This document shows positions 44,865 through 48,006 of a DNA stretch of 48,006 nucleotides, piece by piece. Source of the DNA: JANMDR01 sp031376425 (GTDB lineage: Bacteria; Pseudomonadota; Gammaproteobacteria; Burkholderiales; Usitatibacteraceae). The notes under the pieces are model-generated. The model saw only the letters and a program-made list of their open reading frames with translations, was not told the origin of the DNA and searched no databases. The DNA lies in the NCBI GenBank assembly GCA_031376425.1, contig JANMDR010000195.1, forward strand, positions 1 to 48,006. Reading direction: 5' to 3'. Position numbers and translations under genes: made by a program. Position 1 is the stretch's first letter. Each line of letters starts with the position of its first letter.

Positions 44865-46802
44865 ATGGCACGCAAACCTAAATCTCTGCAAAACGACGAA
44901 TATCCATTTCCAACGTCAAAGGGTACCGATAAGCCGGATAAGGCAGTTGATGTTGAAGCACAGCGCACGCGCTTAAAAACCCTTATTTCGCTGGGTAAAG
45001 ATCGCGGGTTTTTGACCTATGCTGAGATTAACGATCACCTGCCCGATATGGTGGACGCTGAACAAATTGAATCCATCATCACCACGTTTAACGACATGGG
45101 GATTCAAGTTTATGATGTTGCCCCTGATGCCGAAACGCTATTGCTAACCGAAGCTGCGCCTACGGTAACGGATGACGATGCCGAAGAAGAAGCGGCACAG
45201 GCATTATCAACAGTCGATTCAGAATTTGGCCGCACTACCGACCCCGTGCGTATGTATATGCGCGAAATGGGTTCGGTAGAACTACTGACACGCGAAGGCG
45301 AAATTGAGATTGCCAAGCGTATCGAAGACGGCCAGAAGCACATGATTCACGCTATTTCTTCATGCCCAACCACCATTGCCGACATTATCGAGTTAGCTGA
45401 CAAAGTTGAGCGCGATGAAATGCGTATCGATGAAGTGGTTGACGGTTTGGTTAATCCAAACGAAGAAGAAGAAATTGCTGCAGCTGCAGCGCTGGCTGAA
45501 GAAGAAGTTGAAGACGAAGAAATTGAGGACGAGCAAGAAGAAGAAGACGAAGACGCCGCCGGTGCGCTGGCTGCCGCAAATTTAGAGCAGTTAAAACTCG
45601 ATTCTTTAGAGCGCTTTAACGCGATTCGCAAGCTGCACAAAAAGATGAAAAAAGTGCTGACTGAAAAAGGTCATCGCGCCAAAGAATACAAAACACTTCA
45701 AGAAGAAATTTCCGAAGAGTTAATGCAAATTCGCTTTGCTGCTAAGCAGGTTGAAGCGCTGTGTGAAGGTTTGCGCGCATTGGTTGAACGCATTCGCGCT
45801 AACGAGCGCAGCGTAATGGATTTGTGTATCAAAAATGCGGGCATGCCGCGTGCGCATTTCATCAAAGTGTTCCCCGGCAATGAAACCAATATCAAATGGG
45901 TAAGCGATGAGATCAGTTCCGGCAAGGCCTATAGCGCAGCACTTGTGCGTTACAAGCCATCTATCGTAGAAGCCCAAGAATCGCTCATCTCGCTCCAGCA
46001 AGATGTAGGTTTACCGATCAAAGAACTCAAAGATATCTCTAAAAAAATGAGCACGGGCGAAGCTAAAGCGCGCCTTGCTAAACGCGAAATGATCGAAGCC
46101 AACTTACGTTTGGTGATCTCGATTGCAAAAAAATACACCAACCGTGGTTTGCAGTTTTTGGATCTCATCCAAGAGGGCAATATCGGCTTGATGAAAGCGG
46201 TAGATAAGTTTGAGTATCGTCGTGGCTACAAATTTTCTACCTACGCTACATGGTGGATTCGCCAAGCCATCACGCGCTCGATTGCGGATCAAGCCCGTAC
46301 CATCCGTATTCCTGTGCATATGATTGAAACCATCAACAAAATGAACCGCATTTCACGGCAAATTTTGCAAGAAACAGGTATTGAACCTGATCCAGCGACA
46401 TTAGCCGTAAAGATGGAAATGCCGGAAGATAAGATTCGCAAAATTCTTAAAATTTCCAAAGAGCCCATCTCAATGGAAACACCGATTGGTGACGATGATG
46501 ACTCCCATTTAGGCGACTTCATTGAAGACCAAGCAAGCTTAGCACCGCTGGAAAGTGCCCAATATTCAGGCCTGCGTAACATTACCAAAGACGTGCTCGA
46601 TAGCCTTACGCCACGCGAAGCAAAGGTGCTAAGAATGCGTTTTGGTATTGAAATGAATACTGACCACACACTCGAAGAAGTAGGCAAACAATTTGATGTA
46701 ACGCGCGAACGTATTCGTCAAATTGAAGCGAAGGCATTACGTAAATTGCGCCATCCTTCCAGAAGCGAAAAACTTAAGAGCTTCTTGGAATCAGATAGCT
46801 AA
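44865..46802 (+). CDS. rpoD: RNA polymerase sigma-70 factor RpoD
   Basis: A 645-residue primary sigma factor. Region 1.1 occupies the N-terminus, region 1.2 starts at DPVRMYMREMG (from 126), and a long acidic glutamate-rich stretch lies in the non-conserved region (around 200-233). Region 2 follows with EANLRLVISIAKKYTNRGLQ and YATWWIRQAITRSIADQ (-10 recognition), then region 3 (IRIPVHMIETINK) and region 4 with TPREAKVLRMRFGI and DVTRERIRQIEAKALRKLR (-35 recognition). The length and order are normal. It has its own extended -10 promoter candidate and a downstream hairpin terminator. Confidence 0.98.
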   Translation: MARKPKSLQNDEYPFPTSKGTDKPDKAVDVEAQRTRLKTLISLGKDRGFLTYAEINDHLPDMVDAEQIESIITTFNDMGIQVYDVAPDAETLLLTEAAPTVTDDDAEEEAAQALSTVDSEFGRTTDPVRMYMREMGSVELLTREGEIEIAKRIEDGQKHMIHAISSCPTTIADIIELADKVERDEMRIDEVVDGLVNPNEEEEIAAAAALAEEEVEDEEIEDEQEEEDEDAAGALAAANLEQLKLDSLERFNAIRKLHKKMKKVLTEKGHRAKEYKTLQEEISEELMQIRFAAKQVEALCEGLRALVERIRANERSVMDLCIKNAGMPRAHFIKVFPGNETNIKWVSDEISSGKAYSAALVRYKPSIVEAQESLISLQQDVGLPIKELKDISKKMSTGEAKARLAKREMIEANLRLVISIAKKYTNRGLQFLDLIQEGNIGLMKAVDKFEYRRGYKFSTYATWWIRQAITRSIADQARTIRIPVHMIETINKMNRISRQILQETGIEPDPATLAVKMEMPEDKIRKILKISKEPISMETPIGDDDDSHLGDFIEDQASLAPLESAQYSGLRNITKDVLDSLTPREAKVLRMRFGIEMNTDHTLEEVGKQFDVTRERIRQIEAKALRKLRHPSRSEKLKSFLESDS

Positions 46803-46830
46803 GCATCAAGTACTTGATAAAAATTTATTG

Positions 46831-46880
46831 CGCCGAATTCTGTAGGAAACTTCCTGCATAATTCGGCGTAATTGTTTTTA
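46831..46880 (+). terminator. Hairpin terminator after rpoD
   Basis: CGCCGAATT (46831-46839) pairs with AATTCGGCG (46860-46868), with an inner AGGAA/TTCCT stem. A TTGTTTTTA tract follows a few bases later. A perfect 14-base palindrome (46805-46818) precedes it. Confidence 0.6.
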
Positions 46881-46898
46881 CTTCTTTGAAAGCACACT

Positions 46899-47459
46899 AT
46901 GTGGCGCATTGCGATAGCAGGACTATTATTTCTACCCTCACTAAGCTTTGCACAATACTATAAGTGCGTGCAGGCAGATGGCAAAATTGCGTTTCAAGAT
47001 ACGCCTTGTGCCGCAAGCGCTACAACAAAAATTATTCCTACGCAGGAAAGCAAAGATCATAGCGACCCCATCAAAGCCGCGACGATGATAGAAGCGATGG
47101 CCGAGACCTTGTTGCGCATGGAACAGTGGTGTCAATCCAACTATAACCCCGCCCATACCAGCATTATTGAAGCACGCACAAAGTGGCTTGAGCGCCATGA
47201 AAAGTTGATTATTAAAGCAAAACAAATATTGGCCGAAAAGTTCAATGACGAGGAACGCCGCGCGCTCGCACAGGCGTCCGTTACTGAGAATGATCGCATC
47301 ATCGCCTCGCTGGAGGAAGCTGGCGGCACCAAGTTTAAAGAATGGTGTACTGGGATTCCACCAAAAACTGTCTCACCAGAAATGAATCTAAATGGCAAAC
47401 TGGTATTGGTGAACACAATAAAAAACTACAAACTCGAAAATGCCGACAAGCCAAAATAG
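46899..47459 (+). CDS. DUF4124 domain-containing exported protein
   Basis: A 186-residue protein with a signal peptide (AIAGLLFLPSLSFA) and a DUF4124 domain: QYYKCVQADGKIAFQDTPCA, with its conserved cysteine pair at about residues 24 and 37. The rest is alpha-helical and charged. DUF4124 proteins are common in the envelope of betaproteobacteria and gammaproteobacteria and their role is unknown. The gene is well spaced after the rpoD terminator, with GAAAG before the ATG. Confidence 0.8.
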   Translation: MWRIAIAGLLFLPSLSFAQYYKCVQADGKIAFQDTPCAASATTKIIPTQESKDHSDPIKAATMIEAMAETLLRMEQWCQSNYNPAHTSIIEARTKWLERHEKLIIKAKQILAEKFNDEERRALAQASVTENDRIIASLEEAGGTKFKEWCTGIPPKTVSPEMNLNGKLVLVNTIKNYKLENADKPK

Positions 47460-47517
47460 GAAATACAATATTTAGTACAGTTTCCAAGGCTCACTGCTGT
47501 ACGGCATAGTCAGAAAA

Positions 47518-47526
47518 TGAGATAAT
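47518..47526 (+). promoter_or_regulatory. Candidate extended -10 element for the tRNA gene
   Basis: TG (47518-47519), one base, then GATAAT (47521-47526) lies 8 bases before the tRNA. No good -35 box is seen. Confidence 0.35.
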
Positions 47527-47534
47527 TACGATAT

Positions 47535-47611
47535 GGGCCGTTAGCTCAGTTGGTTAGAGCAGAGGACTCATAATCCTTTGGTCGTTGGTTCAAGTCCAAC
47601 ACGGCCCACCA
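47535..47611 (+). tRNA. tRNA with CAU anticodon, probably tRNA-Ile2 (lysidine-modified)
   Basis: A full 77-base cloverleaf. The acceptor stem GGGCCGT pairs with ACGGCCC, the D-arm is AGCTCAGTTGGTTAGAGC, the anticodon arm is GAGGACTCATAATCC with CAT, the T-loop is GTTGGTTCAAGTCCAAC and CCA is encoded. The TTTGGTCG variable-loop/T-arm context resembles E. coli tRNA-Ile2 (CAU, which TilS converts to read AUA) more than elongator tRNA-Met. The isoacceptor call is by similarity, but the CAU anticodon is certain. Confidence 0.9.
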
Positions 47612-47866
47612 CTCTTTTTACGATCTCGGTTTAGCCAATACTATTCGCCCCTCGGACTCCAAGCGCCCATGCAGGGGCGCTCGCGTAACGCGGCGCAAGG
47701 CACGCCTTGCGAAACCCCGTGCTACGTCCTTTGGTCGTTGGTTCAAGTCCAACGCGGCTCACCACTCTTTTTACGATCTCGGTTTAGCCAACACTATTCG
47801 CCCCTCGGACTCCAAGCGCCCATGCAGGGGCGCTCGCGTAACGCGGCGCAAGGCAACGCCTTGCGA
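47574..47866 (+). repeat. Tandem direct repeat including the tRNA 3' half and its flank
   Basis: Unit 1 (47574-47712) and unit 2 (47727-47866) are almost identical with a 153-base step. Each starts in the tRNA anticodon-stem region and continues through the T-arm, acceptor 3' strand and CCA. Each then holds about 100 bases with two hairpins: GCGCCC/GGGCGC, and GCAAGGC/GCCTTGC near the end. A 14-base spacer separates them. Differences are a few substitutions and one inserted base. Confidence 0.85.
47727..47764 (+). pseudogene. tRNA 3'-half remnant (second repeat unit)
   Basis: This copy holds the end of the anticodon stem, variable loop, T-arm, an altered acceptor strand (CGCGGCTCACCA versus CACGGCCCACCA) and CCA. 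It has no 5' half, so it cannot fold as a tRNA. It is the duplicated tail of the Ile2-type tRNA 153 bases upstream. Confidence 0.8.
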
Positions 47867-47906
47867 GAGGGTGTAAAGAATTTTGTGTAGATTGATTTTT
47901 TTGTTA

Positions 47907-47934
47907 GGCTCCCATAGATTTAAATCAAGGAGCC
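47907..47934 (+). promoter_or_regulatory. Inverted repeat covering the ribosome-binding site of the gene at 47938
   Basis: GGCTCC (47907-47912) pairs with GGAGCC (47929-47934) around the palindrome GATTTAAATC (47917-47926). The right arm contains the GGAG Shine-Dalgarno sequence 5 bases before the ATG, so folding would hide it. Confidence 0.4.
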
Positions 47935-47937
47935 CAC

Positions 47938-48006
47938 ATGAAACGTAACTTAGCACCAAACGAAGCTGTCACCACAAACAATAACCGGCAGGCCGCCTTA
48001 GATTCT
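47938..48006 (+). CDS. Start of a gene running off the right edge
   Basis: An ATG with GGAG at standard spacing opens a frame of 23 residues (starting MKRNLAPNEAVTTNNN) that stays open to the window edge. The fragment is polar, has no signal peptide and no recognisable family. It is too short to assign. Confidence 0.5.
   Translation, partial: MKRNLAPNEAVTTNNNRQAALDS

Noticed and set aside
45347..45640. Serine-rich 97-residue open frame on the minus strand
   Set aside because: It mirrors the glutamate-rich codons of the acidic region in rpoD, so its composition is explained by the opposite strand.
47585..47890. Open frame of 101 residues with two nearly identical peptide halves
   Set aside because: It is a by-product of the tandem DNA duplication that begins inside a tRNA gene. 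It has no ribosome site and its reading depends on hairpin-rich flank sequence.
1..48006. CRISPR arrays, prophage or classical defence islands
   Set aside because: No regularly spaced identical repeats with unique spacers, no phage structural genes and no restriction or toxin-antitoxin pairs were recognised on reading.

Overview
The window reads as a chromosomal segment of a betaproteobacterium, most likely Burkholderiales-like. The main evidence is the block tsaD (reverse) - rpsU - yqeY - dnaG - rpoD - tRNA(CAU), together with the sequence character of RpoD, DnaG and YcaO and an IPTL-CTERM sorting tail. Base composition looks balanced rather than GC-rich, which is low for that group. The genus cannot be named from sequence reading alone.

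Layout. 1-140: right end of an IS256-like insertion sequence (transposase C-terminus plus a probable terminal repeat). 160-7450: a membrane-anchored MutS-like ATPase that converges on a four-gene minus-strand run (M32 carboxypeptidase, M24 peptidase, DUF1513 Tat-exported protein, AMP-dependent acyl-CoA synthetase). 7593-10123: a stand-alone TrpF-like protein divergent from ycaO. 10221-14910: a secreted, probably wall-active group. It holds an M23 peptidase with three N-terminal repeats and a membrane-anchored unknown protein, both divergent from an Ig-repeat protein with a GH75 (chitosanase)-like C-terminal domain. Four to five ACCAGT-type repeats at an exact 11-bp spacing lie in the divergent gap. 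14998-23894: NhaA, a CpcT/CpeT-like protein, a two-CHRD-domain IPTL-CTERM protein, a phytase-like esterase lipoprotein and a large exported S9 peptidase. 24100-29144: a signalling group of patatin lipoprotein, Cache-HAMP-class III nucleotide cyclase and a membrane GGDEF-EAL protein.

29229-35938: an FdhF/YdeP-type molybdoenzyme overlaps a gene encoding FdhD with an extra N-terminal helix-turn-helix-like domain. A NitT/TauT-type ABC importer follows, with a DUF805 protein carrying a pilin-like tail inserted between its ATPase and permease genes. 35994-40396: a small periplasmic protein, an ArsB/NhaD-type transporter, a possible 57-residue protein, and a two-gene operon of a D-amino-acid dehydrogenase and an ornithine-cyclodeaminase-family enzyme. 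40501-47611: tsaD, then the macromolecular synthesis block with a strong rpsU promoter, a terminator/attenuator after rpsU, a MITE-like inverted repeat that supplies the dnaG stop codon, rpoD, a DUF4124 protein and a tRNA-Ile2(CAU). 47574-47866: a tandem duplication that includes the 3' half of the tRNA. A new gene begins at 47938.

The most promising unusual items are the HTH-FdhD fusion, the DUF805/pilin-like protein inside an ABC transporter operon, the 11-bp-phased operator-like array between secreted hydrolase genes, the MITE-like element at the dnaG stop, and the tRNA 3'-half duplication. No CRISPR array, prophage or obvious complete defence system was seen.
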